This document shows positions 1-11,800 of a DNA stretch of 64,000 nucleotides, in pieces. Positions within the stretch are counted from its first letter, which is position 1; every line of letters starts with the position of its first letter. The notes beneath the pieces are model-generated. The model saw nothing but the letters and a program-made list of their open reading frames with translations. It was not told the origin of the DNA and did no database searches. Source of the DNA: Ursus arctos (lineage: Eukaryota; Chordata; Mammalia; Carnivora; Ursidae); assembly GCF_023065955.2 (NCBI RefSeq), contig NW_026622863.1, positions 41,212,177-41,276,176 of the forward strand. The letters are read 5' to 3'. A program made the position numbers and the translations under genes.

Positions 1-3000
1 GTTTATTGAGGCCCATGGGGTGGTGGATGGAATCTACCGGCTCTCAGGAGTGTCATCCAACATCCAGAGGCTACGGTGAGGGCCCTCCACCAAGTCCTTC
101 CTTCCACACACACTTACTGAGCATTGTCTCTATTCCAGGCCCTGTGCCATGTGCTGTGGACACAGAGTTATCTGGGTGAGGGGACGGTTAGGAGAGCTTA
201 GGGTGGGGTTGGACTGGGGCTGGGGTCAGGGAAGGCTTTCTTGAAGAAGTGACACCCAAGCTGAGGCCTGAAAGGCAAGAGCAGAATAAGCATTGGAAGC
301 AGAGATCAGTCTTCATTGAGTACCCGCCACATGCCACACACTAGGCACTGGGGACACAGACACTTCTGCCTTCGCGGGGTCACACACTGGAGGAAGAGAC
401 AAACAAGGAAATGAGAGAGTGTACTAGTAGGTGACAAGTGCTGTGGAGAACAATAGAATGGGGTAAGGAGGATCGTAGTATGTTGGGGAGGGAAATTGCA
501 GTTTTAAATACAGTGGGCAGAGAAGGCCGCCTGGCGGAGGGCTTGCTCTAGAGGAGGTGACAGGCCAGCTGTGCGGACGTCCTGGGATGAGCACCCACCG
601 TGGTGGGAACAGTTAGTACAAGGGGAAAGCAGCAGGAGTTCATGTCCCAGAAGTAAATGCGGGCAGAGTACACAAGGCCTTCTGTTAGGATACTGTTGGG
701 ATTTTGCCTTTTACACAAAGTAAGGGGGTAACCACAGGAGGGTCTGAGCTGAGGAGGGACAGCATGAAGAACAGTCTCAAGCGGGAAGCAGTGAGGCATG
801 AGCATCAGGACTAACAGGAGGCGTGAGGTGACGGTGTGGAGCCTGGGGCTCTGAGAGACAAGGCACGAGGTCACATGAGAGGGCGTTCACCCAAGAGCAG
901 TGGGACACCACCGGAGAGTTCTGAGTGGGGGCTGCTGGGATTTTGGCCACATTTTCCAGTGACCTCTTGAAGCCAGGAAAATGACTGGAGCATGCGTGGT
1001 CATGCTCTGTATTCAGATGGCCTCAGGTAGCCGCAAGCAGGAGCCTCTCCCACCTGAGCCTCAGTGTCCTCCTCTGTAAAATGGGGGGCACGCCCGTTGA
1101 AGCACACAGAGTTGTTGGGGGGTTCCGTAAGGTTCTGCCTCTGAAGAGCCCAGCACAGGAAGAGGGTGGCATCCATGTGCGGACACTCTGAGAGGTGGGG
1201 GAAGAATACAGCCATGTAGGTCAGCTCTGACCTGAATCTTTCTTCTTGACCTGGTGGCCTCAGGCATGAGTTCGACAGCGAGAGGATCCCTGAACTGTCC
1301 GGCCCCGCCTTCCTGCAGGACATCCACAGTGTGTCCTCCCTCTGCAAGCTCTACTTCCGGGAGCTGCCGAACCCCCTGCTCACATACCAGCTCTATGGGA
1401 AGTTCAGTGTGAGTAAGGGAGCTGGCAAGGTTGGAGGGTGTGGGGATGCCTCGGCCCACCCCCATCACGCCTATGCATCATCTCAGGAAGCCATGTCCGT
1501 GCCTGGGGAGGAGGAACGCCTGGTGCGTGTCCACGACGTCATCCAGCAGCTGCCCCCGCCTCACTACAGGTAAGCCAGAAGGGGCAGGGAAGGCCTGTGG
1601 TGGGGTCCCAAGGGAGTTGAGGCTCAGGTGTTCTCCTCCACTCCCATCCTCAGGACCCTGGAATACCTGCTGAGGCACTTGGCCCGCATGGCGAGACACA
1701 GTGCCAACACCAGCATGCATGCCCGCAACCTGGCCATTGTCTGGGCACCCAACCTTCTACGGTAAGCGGGCAGCTCACAGCCTGCCCCCATCAGCTTCCT
1801 TCCACAGGCTGGGCCTCAAGTCTGCCCCACACTTCCCACCCAGAACCCACACAGCTTTTGTTCTCTGATTCATCTCATTCAACACCTATTTCGTAAGGAC
1901 CTCCTGGGTGCCAGCCCTTGTTCTCAGCACCGGGACCTGGTAGCGAGCAAGATCCTGTGCTCCTAGACTCACATTTTCATGGGGAGATGGACAATGAACT
2001 ATCAACAAGAAAAATAGAGAATAAGGTCTGATGGTGATGAGTACCAAGGAGAAAGATTACAAAGCAGGGAAAGGAGATCCACGGGGTCATGGCATTTTGA
2101 AAGTTTTGAGTGACAAGGGAGGTTTCCATAAGAAGTCTTCCTAAGGCCAGTAGCAGGGTGAGCCCCAGAGCATTCGATGGTGACCAAGGCAGAAGAGCTC
2201 TCTGTCCTAAATAAAATAGGTGGTCCATGAGATGGTGGATATAAGAACTATTAGGACAAAGGAAAAAAAAGAGAGAAGGAAGCTTAGGACTTTAAATAAA
2301 GTGGGTGGGGAAGACTGCATTGGGAAGGTAACATTTGAGTCAAGCCCTGCAGGAGGCGAGGGAGGGGCCTGTGGGGATATCTGGGGAGGAGCAGACCAGG
2401 CCAAGGGAAGGCGAGTGCCAGTGTCTGGAGGCTGAAAGGTGCCTGCTGTGCTGGAGGACCACAGGGAGCCCAGTGTGGCTGGAGTGGGTGAGCAAGCGAG
2501 GGAGCGGCTGAGGGGGAGGAGACGATGATGTCAGAAGTGATAGGGCACCAGCTACAGGAGTGACTTACGGGGTCCTGGGTCATGGTGAGGACTTAGTTTC
2601 TGCCAGGACGGAGGTGCAGCCAGGGGAGGCTCTGAGCCAGCAGGGCCCTGACATCACAGGCTCCCTCTGGTTGTGGAGGGGAGCAGACTGCAGGGGGCAG
2701 GACAGACAGGGAGCCCAGGGAGGAGCTGCTGTGACGTCTGGGAGTGGGAGGATGGAGGCTGCGCCATGGTGGGGAGAAGAGCTTAGAATAAGGAGATATT
2801 TTTGTGGGTGGAGCAGACAGGGATTGCTGAGAGATTGGATGTAGGTGTGAGGGAACAAAGGAGAGGGGTCAGGAGCAACACCCAGAGGGATTTGGCCTGA
2901 GCACTCACTGAGATGGGGAAGGCAGGGAGGTAGGGGTTTGGGGAAAGGTTGAGAACCCAATCCTGGATGTGATCACTTTGATAAGGTCGGAGGTGTTAGA

Positions 3001-6000
3001 TGACGTCATTTCTTCCATTGGCTCCCCATTTCGCCTAGCTGGAACCCACCAGCTGGGGCTCAAAGCACCTGGCCTCCCTCCCCCTCCTCCCATCCAGGTC
3101 CATGGAACTGGAGTCAGTGGGGCTGGGTGGGGCAGCAGCCTTCAGGGAGGTACGGGTGCAGTCGGTGGTGGTGGAATTCCTGCTCACTCACGTGGATGTC
3201 CTGTTTAGCGACACCTTCACCTCTGCTGGCCTCGACCCTGCAGGTATGCCCATCCCACCCCCTGATGTCCTGGCTACTGCCCCCTCATTGTTAGGGCTGC
3301 AGTGGGAGGGCAGGTGGGCTCCCAGCCCTATCCCTACCCCACTGAAGCTGGACCTCCCTCCTGGCTCCTTGAGGACCCCGCCCCGGCCTCTCCCTCCCCT
3401 CCCCCCCCTTCTCATTTCAGCTCCTACGCTCAGGATCCCCACTTCTTGGCCCGGACATCGTTCTTCCTTCACCCCTTGTAGCTCCTGGGGGCTCTTGGGG
3501 CCATGGGTCAACCAGGGAGGAGGTGGGAGGTCCCCAGACTTGACCCCGCCCCGGCCCCACCCAGACTCCCCGCCCTACCCCGGACCCCAGCCCAATCAGG
3601 ATTCAGCACGTCGGAGGGCCCTCTGGCCCGAGGTAACTGAAGCCAGAGCCGCTGCCCTCGCTGGCTGTTGGGAGCTGCCTCCTCATCAGCTCGTTCTGCC
3701 TCACTCCTCCTCCTCACCTGCCTGCTGCCCACCCATTCCCGCCTGATCCGCCCTGGCCCCCTGCCTTGCCAGCCCGGGTGGGCACGCTGCGGGGCCGGGG
3801 CTTGGGCTGTAGCGCTTGGCTTTGCCTGTGGCCTTGAGTGGCCCCCTGAGCTGACAGCTGCCCCCTTTCCCAACTCCCTAGGCCGCTGCCTCCTCCCCAG
3901 GCCCAAGTCTCTTGCGGGCAGCGGCCCCTCCACTCGCCTGCTGACGCTGGAGGAAGCCCAGGCTCGGACCCAGGGCCGGCTGGGGACTCCTACCGAGCCC
4001 ACCCCTCCCAAGGCCCCAGCTTCACCTGTGGAAAGGTGAGTGGGATGCTGGTGGGAGCACAGGGCCAGCCTGGAGGCCCCAGATCTCAGACTGCTTCCTG
4101 TGTCTCACGCAAACCCCAGGAGGAAAGGGGAGAGAGGCGAGAAACAGCGAAAGCCAGGGGGAAGCAGTTGGAAGACCTTCTTTGCACTGGGTCGGGGCCC
4201 CAGCATCCCCCGAAAGAAGCCTCTACCCTGGCTGGGGGGCACCCGCGCCCCACCGCAGCCTTCAGGTCAGAGGCCGCCGTGGGTGTAGGGTGGGAGGGGA
4301 GGCACTCCGGAGTGCCCATGACCATCCTACTTCTCCTCGCAGGCGGCCGACCTGACACAGTCACGCTGAGATCTGCCAAAAGTGAGGAGTCTCTGTCATC
4401 ACAAGCCAGCGGGGCTGGTGAGCGCTGGGTGGCTCATCCCCAGGCCCTGGTGGAGCTGGGAGGGTTGGGGGCCCTGAGGTGGCCTCTAAATGTACTTCAA
4501 ATTTGGGGCATTTGGGGTGGTTTTTTGTTTTGTTTTTTAGTTCCTAATGTGGGCATGAGGTGCAGGGTGCTAGATAAAGCCTCACCCTTGGTTCATGATG
4601 TACTGTGATCATTGGTCCAGGCAGGGGCCTCTCAGGCTTTTATTCACTCCTTTTGAAAAAAATCTAAATAATAAATCGAACACCGGTGAACCCACTGGCC
4701 AGAACTAGAAGAGCCCCACTCCCTCACCTGCAAGCTCCTCCCCTCTCCCATCTGCTGCCCCTCCACCGGAGGGGACCCTAGATTTGATGGGCAGCATCCC
4801 CTTGCTCTAAGGTCTTACTTACCACCTGAAGGCCTCTGCCTAAGTAACATATGGCACAGTCCTTGCTGTTTTGAAACTTTAAAGATCTCCTAAGAAAGGG
4901 GGTGTGGTGCTGGATATGGAACTTGACTTTCTGCTCGCTGCCACCCACGTGGCGGAGTGTAGTTCAGGCTCATTCCTCTTGGCTGCTCTCTGGTATCCGT
5001 GTGCGGCTCTCCCATCAGAGTCGCTTGTCCATCCGACTCCTGAGGGGCCTGGGGGCCCTGGTGAGCACTCCCGGCACGGCCACACTGTGGAGAGCACCCC
5101 AGGCACCCAGGAGCGGAGGGTGCCCCGCAGGCCATGCTCCTGTTCATGTTCCACCTACGTGAGGAGGCAGGATCATTTTCCAAACCTGGTTGCCCAGTCT
5201 GCACTCCCCATAGTGAGAGCCCAGGAGACCCTGCTGGACTCCTGCTCACCAACCGCGTGCTTGTCAGATGTCAGTCTTGCCTTTGGGTGTAGAAGGAGTC
5301 TCATCATGGCCTTGCCGTCTCTTTCCTTTCTCACTGTGAGTCTGAACAGCGAAAAGCTCTCCCTGGATTTGCAGCCACTGGGACCCTATCCAGGGAGGCG
5401 CCTCTTCTTGTAACTTCCCCAGCCTAACGCACTGGGTGATGTACCCTACTATTACTGCTGTATGGCTATGTCAAGTTCTGGCCCCTGACCTAACTGCTCC
5501 CCCTTCCAGGCCTCCAGAGGCTGCACAGGCTCCGGCGACCCCACTCCAGCAGTGACGCTTTCCCTGTGGGCCCGGCACCAGCTGGCTCCTGCGAGAGCCT
5601 GTCCTCGTCATCCTCCTCCTCTGAATCCTCCTCCTCTTCGGAGTCCTCATCCTCTGGATCCTCAGGAGCTGGGCTGGGGGCACTCTCTGGGTCCCCCTCA
5701 CACCGAACCTCAGCCTGGCTAGATGATGGTGACGAGCTGGACTTCAGCCCACCCCGCTGCCTGGAGGGGCTCCGGGGGCTCGACTTTGATCCCCTGACCT
5801 TTCGCTGCAGCAGCCCCACACCAGGGGACCCGGCACCTCCCGCCAGCCCGGCACCCCCAGCCCCTGCCTCTGCCTTCCCACCCAGGGTGACCCCACAGGC
5901 CCTCTCACCCCGTGGGGCCGCCAGTCCTGCCTCGCCCACTGCCCTGGACATCTCAGAGCCCCTGGCTGTATCAGTGCCACCTGCTGTCCTGGAGCTGCTG

Positions 6001-7546
6001 GGGGCCGGGGGAACGCCTGCCTCAGTCACCCCAACGCCAACCCTCAGCCCCAGCCCAGGCCTCCGGCCCCATCTCATCCCCTTGCTGCTGCGGGGAGCTG
6101 AGGCCCAGCTGAGTGACACGTGCCAACAGGAGATCTGCAGCAAGCTGGCGCTGCCTGTTCCCCGGGGAGCCCAAGGCCAGCATGGTGAGTCTGGCTAGCC
6201 TGCCTCATGCCCTGATCGACCCTGATGCTGCACCCGAGACCTGGCTGACTCCTCTTCCCATTCCTCCCTGTGTAGGTCCTGGTATGGATTCACCGCTGCT
6301 GCCCCCACCCCTGTCCCTCCTGCGCCCTGGGGGGGCCCCACCCCCACCCCCCAAGAACCCAGCACGCCTCATGGCCCTGGCCCTGGCTGAGCGGGCTCAG
6401 CAGGTGGCCCAGAGACAGAGCCAACAGGAGCATGGGAGCACCCCTTCTGCTCCCCACTCCCCTTTCCACCCTTCACTGTCGTTGGAGGTGGGCGGTGAGC
6501 CCCCAGGGACCTCAGGGGTTGGGCCAGCCCCCAACTCCCTAGCCCACCCAGGTGCCTGGGTTCCTGGACCCCCACCCTCCCTACCAAGGCAACAAAGTGA
6601 TGGGAGCCTGGTGAGGAGCCAGCGGCCCCCAGGGACCTCAAGGAGGGGACTCAGAGGCCCTGCCCAGGTCAGTGCCCAGCTCGGGAGAGGTGGGGGGTGC
6701 AGGGCGTGTGGGGATAAGCCAGAGATGGCAGCTCAGTTCCTGTATTCTGTCCCCTCACAGGTTCCTACTCCCGGCTTCTTCTCTTCAGCCCCTCGGGAGT
6801 GCCTGCCGCCCTTCCTTGGGGTCCCCAAACCAGGCTTGTACCCCCTGGGTTCCTCATCCTTCCAGACCAGCTCCCCAGCCCCAGTCTGGAGGAGCCCCTT
6901 AGGTCCCCCTGCACCACTTGACAGGGGAGAGAACCTGTACTATGAAATCGAGACGGGTGAGGGAGCCCCCTACACTGGCCCCACTAGGTCCTGGAGTCCC
7001 TTTCGCTCTATGCCCCCAGATAGGCTCAATGCCTCATATGGCCTGCTTGGCCAATCGCCACCACTCCACAGGTCCCCCGACTTCCTGCTCAGCTACCCAC
7101 CAGCCCCTTCCTGCTTTCCCCATGACCACCTTGGCTACTCAGCCCCCCAGCATCCTGCCAGGCGCCCTACCCGGCCTGAGCCCCTCTATGTTAATCTAGC
7201 GCTGGGGCCCAGGGGTCCCTCACCCGCCTCTTCCAGCTCTTCCTCCCCTCCTGCCCACCCCCGTAGCCGTTCAGATCCTGGCCCCCCAGCCCCCCGCCTA
7301 CCCCAGAAACAGCGGGCCCCCTGGGGCCCCCACACCCCTCACAGGGTGCCTGCACCCTGGGGAACTCCAGAGCCTCTCCTGCTGTACAGGGCAGCCCCAC
7401 CAGCCTATGGGAGGGGGGGCGAGCACCACCGTGGGTCCTTGTACAGGAATGGGGGGCAAGGAAGGGAGGGGGCTGGTCCCCCACCCCCCTACCCCACTCC
7501 CAGCTGGTCCCTCCACTCTGAGGGTCAGACCCGAAGCTACTGCTGA
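1..7546 (+). CDS. ARHGAP33: ARHGAP33 (Rho GTPase-activating protein 33, TCGAP/SNX26), 3' part
   Basis: The protein is a Rho-family GAP with PX, SH3 and RhoGAP domains that acts in membrane trafficking and neuronal signalling; PX and SH3 lie upstream of this window. Coding exons: 1-75, 1264-1408, 1487-1569, 1654-1761, 3098-3243, 3882-4035, 4120-4265, 4343-4417, 5510-6184 and 6276-7546. All junctions are GT-AG and keep frame to TGA at 7544-7546. The window opens inside the RhoGAP domain, with a G-x-Y-R-L-S-G segment near 32-51; the next exons carry the PELSGPAFLQDI and NLAIVWAPNLL segments. After the GAP domain come a basic Ser-rich linker, a poly-Ser/Glu tract (about 5600-5670) and a long Pro-rich tail with ENLYYEI and PLYVNLALG, plausible tyrosine/SH2 sites. 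About 958 residues are visible. The match to the human protein is close throughout. Confidence 0.96.
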
Positions 7547-7917
7547 GCCACAGCAGGGAAAGACCTTCCTCCCTTCCCTTCCCCCTCACTGATCTTGGCC
7601 CAATTCAGTCCCTTGTTTTGTATTTTCTTGAACTCCTGACCCTTACCCCAGGTTTCTAACTTTGTAACTTGTTTCTGATGTGGGTCCCTAACCTGTTATA
7701 GCTTCCCTACCCTGGGCCGAAGGGCACACCCATTCCCCACCCACCATCCTCCCATCCTGGGGGCTCTCGCACAAATCTGAGGGCTAGGCTGACACCCTGT
7801 CTTCCCTCTCCCTCCAGGAGCCCCCAACTTGTCCTGACCTGTGCACAGGGGGTTGGGGAACAGCTCCTGCCCATCTCCCCCCCACACGCCCCACTAAACC
7901 ATCTGACAAAATTAATG

Positions 7918-7923
7918 AATAAA
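7918..7923 (+). terminator. ARHGAP33 poly(A) signal
   Basis: A canonical AATAAA lies about 370 bases after the ARHGAP33 stop codon. The stretch 7547-7917 is C-rich, has no convincing open frame and is best read as 3' UTR. Confidence 0.8.
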
Positions 7924-8093
7924 AACAGTGAAAACATGGCTGCTAGTGTCATGATGGGGCCAGACTCAGGGAACAAAGAGGCAGAGACAGATGGATTACT
8001 TTATCACTTCATCATTTCAGCAAGTGCTGCATGGGAAGTCACTCCTGGGAGGCTCTGAGGGGCGGTGTCTGCAGATAGGCAGTCACTGGCCCT

Positions 8094-8660
8094 CTAAGAA
8101 TCCGTGTCAGGAGCGGGGTCGAGGCTGGGCTTGTCTCCGAGTCGGCGTCCATCTCGCAGCTCTGCTAGGATCTCCTCCAGCAGGTCCATCCTGGGGAGCA
8201 GTGGGATGGGGTGGAGCCGGGGTCACTGCGGGGACGAGGAAAGGGCCCCAGGGGTCCCCAGCAGGGCCCAGTTCTCACTTCTGCAGGCTGGAGAAGCGAC
8301 CTCCTCTGATCAGCTCAGGACTGGGCTCCTGCAGGGGAAAAAGGCTGGAGCTGCCCCCCAGTAGCCACGGAGCTCAGGATGGGCCTGGGAGGGTGAAACG
8401 GGCCAGGGGACAGGCTCAGGGTCCCCTGCTTCACCCGCCCTCGTGGCCTTCCCTGCCAGCAGCCTCCAGGGTGTGGGTCAGCAGGCAGGGGGTGGGCTCA
8501 CAGGGCGGGGGTGGGGGTCCAGCAGGGCAGCCCTGTGTGTGTGCCACTGCAGCCCCTGCAGGGCTGGCATCTTGGCTGAGTTCCTCTCAAACTGCTCCAC
8601 AGAACCCTGGGTCCCCAGAAGGGAGGCTGAGTCCTGAAGGCTAGAGTGCAGCACAGGGCC
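8094..8660 (-). CDS. Three coding-like 3' exons downstream of the TEX14-like stop
   Basis: The segments 8502-8660, 8279-8328 and 8094-8190 have proper acceptor and donor sites and join in phase into 102 codons ending in TAG at 8094-8096. The encoded tail contains SVEQFERNSAKM and MDLLEEILAELRDG, which look like helical protein sequence rather than chance. They do not connect cleanly to the main gene: the frame ending at TAG 8886 remains coding-like after the stop, down to a possible donor at 8790, and that donor is out of phase with the exon ending at 8660. They may be the true C-terminus reached by a splice I have not found, or remains of a longer ancestral protein. Confidence 0.5.
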
Positions 8661-8885
8661 CTGGGGGAAGTTGGGTTGGTCAGTGGGCACAGGTCAGTGA
8701 GAGGACAGTTGGGGGGTTCCGGGGGGGGTCCCTGGTCAAAGGAGAGGCAGCCAGGGAAACGGGTTGGTGACAACTGGGGTGAGGGGTCACAGTTTAATGA
8801 ATGGACAGTCGCGCAGGTCACTGGCGGGATCCATACTGTTGAGCTGGGCTCCAGGCAGCAGTGCGGGCTGATCCTGGCTGCAGGG

Positions 8886-11800
8886 CTAGAGCCTGGGTAG
8901 ACGCTGAGGCCGGGACTCGGGCTGCTGCCGAGAGTCAAGCTGCTGCCTGAGTCCCAGGCTGTGGCCCTCTGGACTCTGCTGTGGCCTGTGACCTCTGGCG
9001 TCTTCAGGGCCTGCAGAGACAATGGCAGGAGCTGGCATGAGTGGCCCAAGTGCTCCGTAGCTCCCCTGGTCCTCCATATACCTGCTCTGGCTCCTACCTG
9101 GCATGGGGAAGGGCCTAGGGACATCAAAGGGGGCACAGGCCCGGGTGTAGTCTGGGCTCTGGGGGCCACCTCACAGTACAGTGTCTCTGGGGGGACAGAC
9201 CAGCTGGTTGGAACATGGGGAGCAGAGCTGAGCTCAGCACCGGCTACCACCCCCTCCATGCCCTCTAACCTGGTAGGAAACCCTGAGACACAGGGCTTCG
9301 TGTGGTCCAGTGCCTCGGGGAACTCACCTCAGGAGCTGAGTCCTGTGGAAAGGAGGCTGCGTGTGTGACACGGGTCCTGCCTAAGGTTCCGTGGCTACCA
9401 CCCACCTTGGCCAACCTGTCCCGTACCTGGGCCATGGCTTCCCGCAGCAGGTATTGAGTGTTCTGCAGGCTGCCCCAGCGGTCAGCGGGCCCTAGGCCCA
9501 GCCCAGCCTGAACCAGGGCCTGGTAGGGGGCCGGCACCAGGGGATCCAGGGTCGGGCTCTCACCTGCCTCCAATTTAGCCTTCACCTCTGGCCCCTTTCT
9601 CCCGGCCCAGGGCAGCTCTCCTGTGAGGAAGCATGATTGGGGGACCCAAACCAGAGGGCGGCCTCAGTGGGGCAGGGTGTAGGATCACTCACTGACCAGT
9701 GAACACCTCCTGGGCCAAGATGCAAAAGCTGTAGAGATCTGAGGTGGCAGCAGGCATGTCACCGCAGATGAGCTCAAGTGGCAGCCAGGGGTACAGTTCA
9801 GGAGGCGGGGGCAGCCCTGGGCCTGGGCCTCCCCGGGCGTAGTCCTGCTGTGACCTGTGGAGGCCGAGGGGCCTGGTGAGCCAGGGGCCACTGGACAGGG
9901 ATACAGGGGCAGAAAGGTGAGGCGGGCACTCACCTGGGCTGCAGCCAGCGCTGGTGCAGCGGGCGCCCGTGCTCCAGGCTGCCCACTTTGGCCAGGCCTG
10001 GCCGTACCAGCTGCACGGCGTGAGAGCTGAGGCCGCCATGAGCGCGCCAGCGGGCCTGCAGGAACAGCAGGGCCTCCAGCACCTGCAGCAGCAGGTGGCC
10101 AGGCAGCAGGCCCGGCACAGTGCAGGGCCCTCCCGGACTCGGCCCGCGTGGGTGAAGCACCACATGCAGGGAGCCCAGCCACACGGGTTCGAAGAGAAGG
10201 CACAGCCCTGACAGGTCCGCTGATGGGCTCAGTGCCATCAGCAGCAGCAGGTTGGGGTGGTGCAGGGTGCTGGGCGGGAGGAGAGCAGGCCACTCACCAG
10301 GAGGCCCCGACCTGCATGGCGGGGGCTGCTCCTGGGCACAGATCAGCATGGGCCAGGGGTTGACGATCTGCACCAGCCGCCAGACAGAGGAGAAACTGAG
10401 ACCTGGCTCGCAGGGCCAACACCCAGTTCATACCCCATCTGGGGTACCCCTCCCCATGCCCAGCCACCCCTCTGTGGCCTGTAATACACCGCACACAGCC
10501 CTGGGACCCACTTTACAGTGTGGGGGAAGGGTGGCTGCTCCAGCAGGAGGGCTCCTTGCCAGGTCCTGGCCCAGAGGTGAAGACTGTAACTGTGGCCACT
10601 GCCACACTCCCTGGCCTCCTGTTTGTGAGACACTTGAGTCCGGAGGGCAGGCCGGAGACTGGTCTGTGGGGCTGGGCCAGCCTGGGGCAAGGCCGGGGGT
10701 GGTGTACCTGCAGTGCTGAAGGTCAGCCAACAGCACATCTGGCTGAGTTCCAGGTGCCTTCAGCTGCCGAGCTGTCACAGGGTGGCCCCTCCACAGGAGG
10801 CTAGAGAATGGGGAGGGGGAAAGAGCCACAGGTCTGAAATGGGGGGTCTTCCTACGAGGGAAGGAGGAGAGCTGGACACCTCCCAGAACTCTGCTGGACA
10901 GCTAGGCAGGGGGTGTGGGAGGGGCTCTCTCTCACTTGGCCATGAGGGTGTGGGAGCTGCTCTCGTAGGTGCGGTCGGGCTCGCCCTGGGCTGGCAGCAT
11001 CTCCTTGGGGTCCGCGAGGGGTATGCCTGTTACCAGCCCCAGTGGCCACAGGCTGCTCAGCTGGGGATGGGGAGCGGGACTATGAGGCACAAAGCGGACA
11101 GGGGTGTTCCCTGCTCCCCCAACCTCTACCACTTACCTGACCAAACCCCAAGGCTGGAATTTGGGGGGGTCTTCTGATGTGCTCCGGCCTCGGCGCCCTG
11201 GGGCAAAGGGAAGTCCAGGGGTGAGTCTAGGGCAGCTGGAGGTGGTGGGTGAGGGGGCTTCAGGATGTGGATAGTTACCTGTCCACACGCACCAGCCGCA
11301 GCAAGGACAGGGAGCCACACAGGCTGTGTCTAGAGCCGGCCTGCAACTGGCCCAGTGATGCACTGGCTGCCAACTCACCGTCATGCACTAGCGCTGATAT
11401 GTGGGCTCGGCACAGCTCTAACAGCTCCAGCACCTGGATGGGGGACGTGTGCAGTGAAGCAGACGGGGGTGCCGGCTCTATATGCCCCCACCCCACCTGG
11501 GCCACTGCTCACCTCCCAGCTCTGCTTAGCACCACCCTGCTCTGCCCAGTCCCGAGGCGTGCGACCCTGCTGGTCATGCAGACGCAGGTCACCCCCCGCC
11601 TGTAGCAGGTGCAGCATCACCAGGCTGCGGCCCGAGAAGGCGCCTGCGTGCACAGGTGTGCTGCCATCAAGGCAGCGGCTGCAGCGGAACAATGAGGACA
11701 GAAATGGATTAGGAAAGGGGCAGAAAAGGGACAAGTGGTGGCAGGATGGAAGCACTGAGGGATGAGGGGAGTCACAGTGAACATGGGAGGTGGATACCGG

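Noticed and set aside
3102..3746. 214-codon plus-strand frame
   Set aside because: It starts in an ARHGAP33 exon but continues through the donor at 3244 into a C-rich intron; the spliced frame matches the known protein.
5490..6143. 217-codon minus-strand frame
   Set aside because: It is the reverse shadow of the GC-rich ARHGAP33 exon 5510-6184.
7991..8644. 217-codon plus-strand frame after ARHGAP33
   Set aside because: It is antisense to the in-phase TEX14-like 3' exons and has no family resemblance.
10294..10430. Possible TEX14-like exon encoding [16 protein letters not shown]
   Set aside because: The exon at 10708-10800 joins directly to 10269 in phase and restores the kinase alignment (LQHC-STLHHPN); the stretch is better read as intron.
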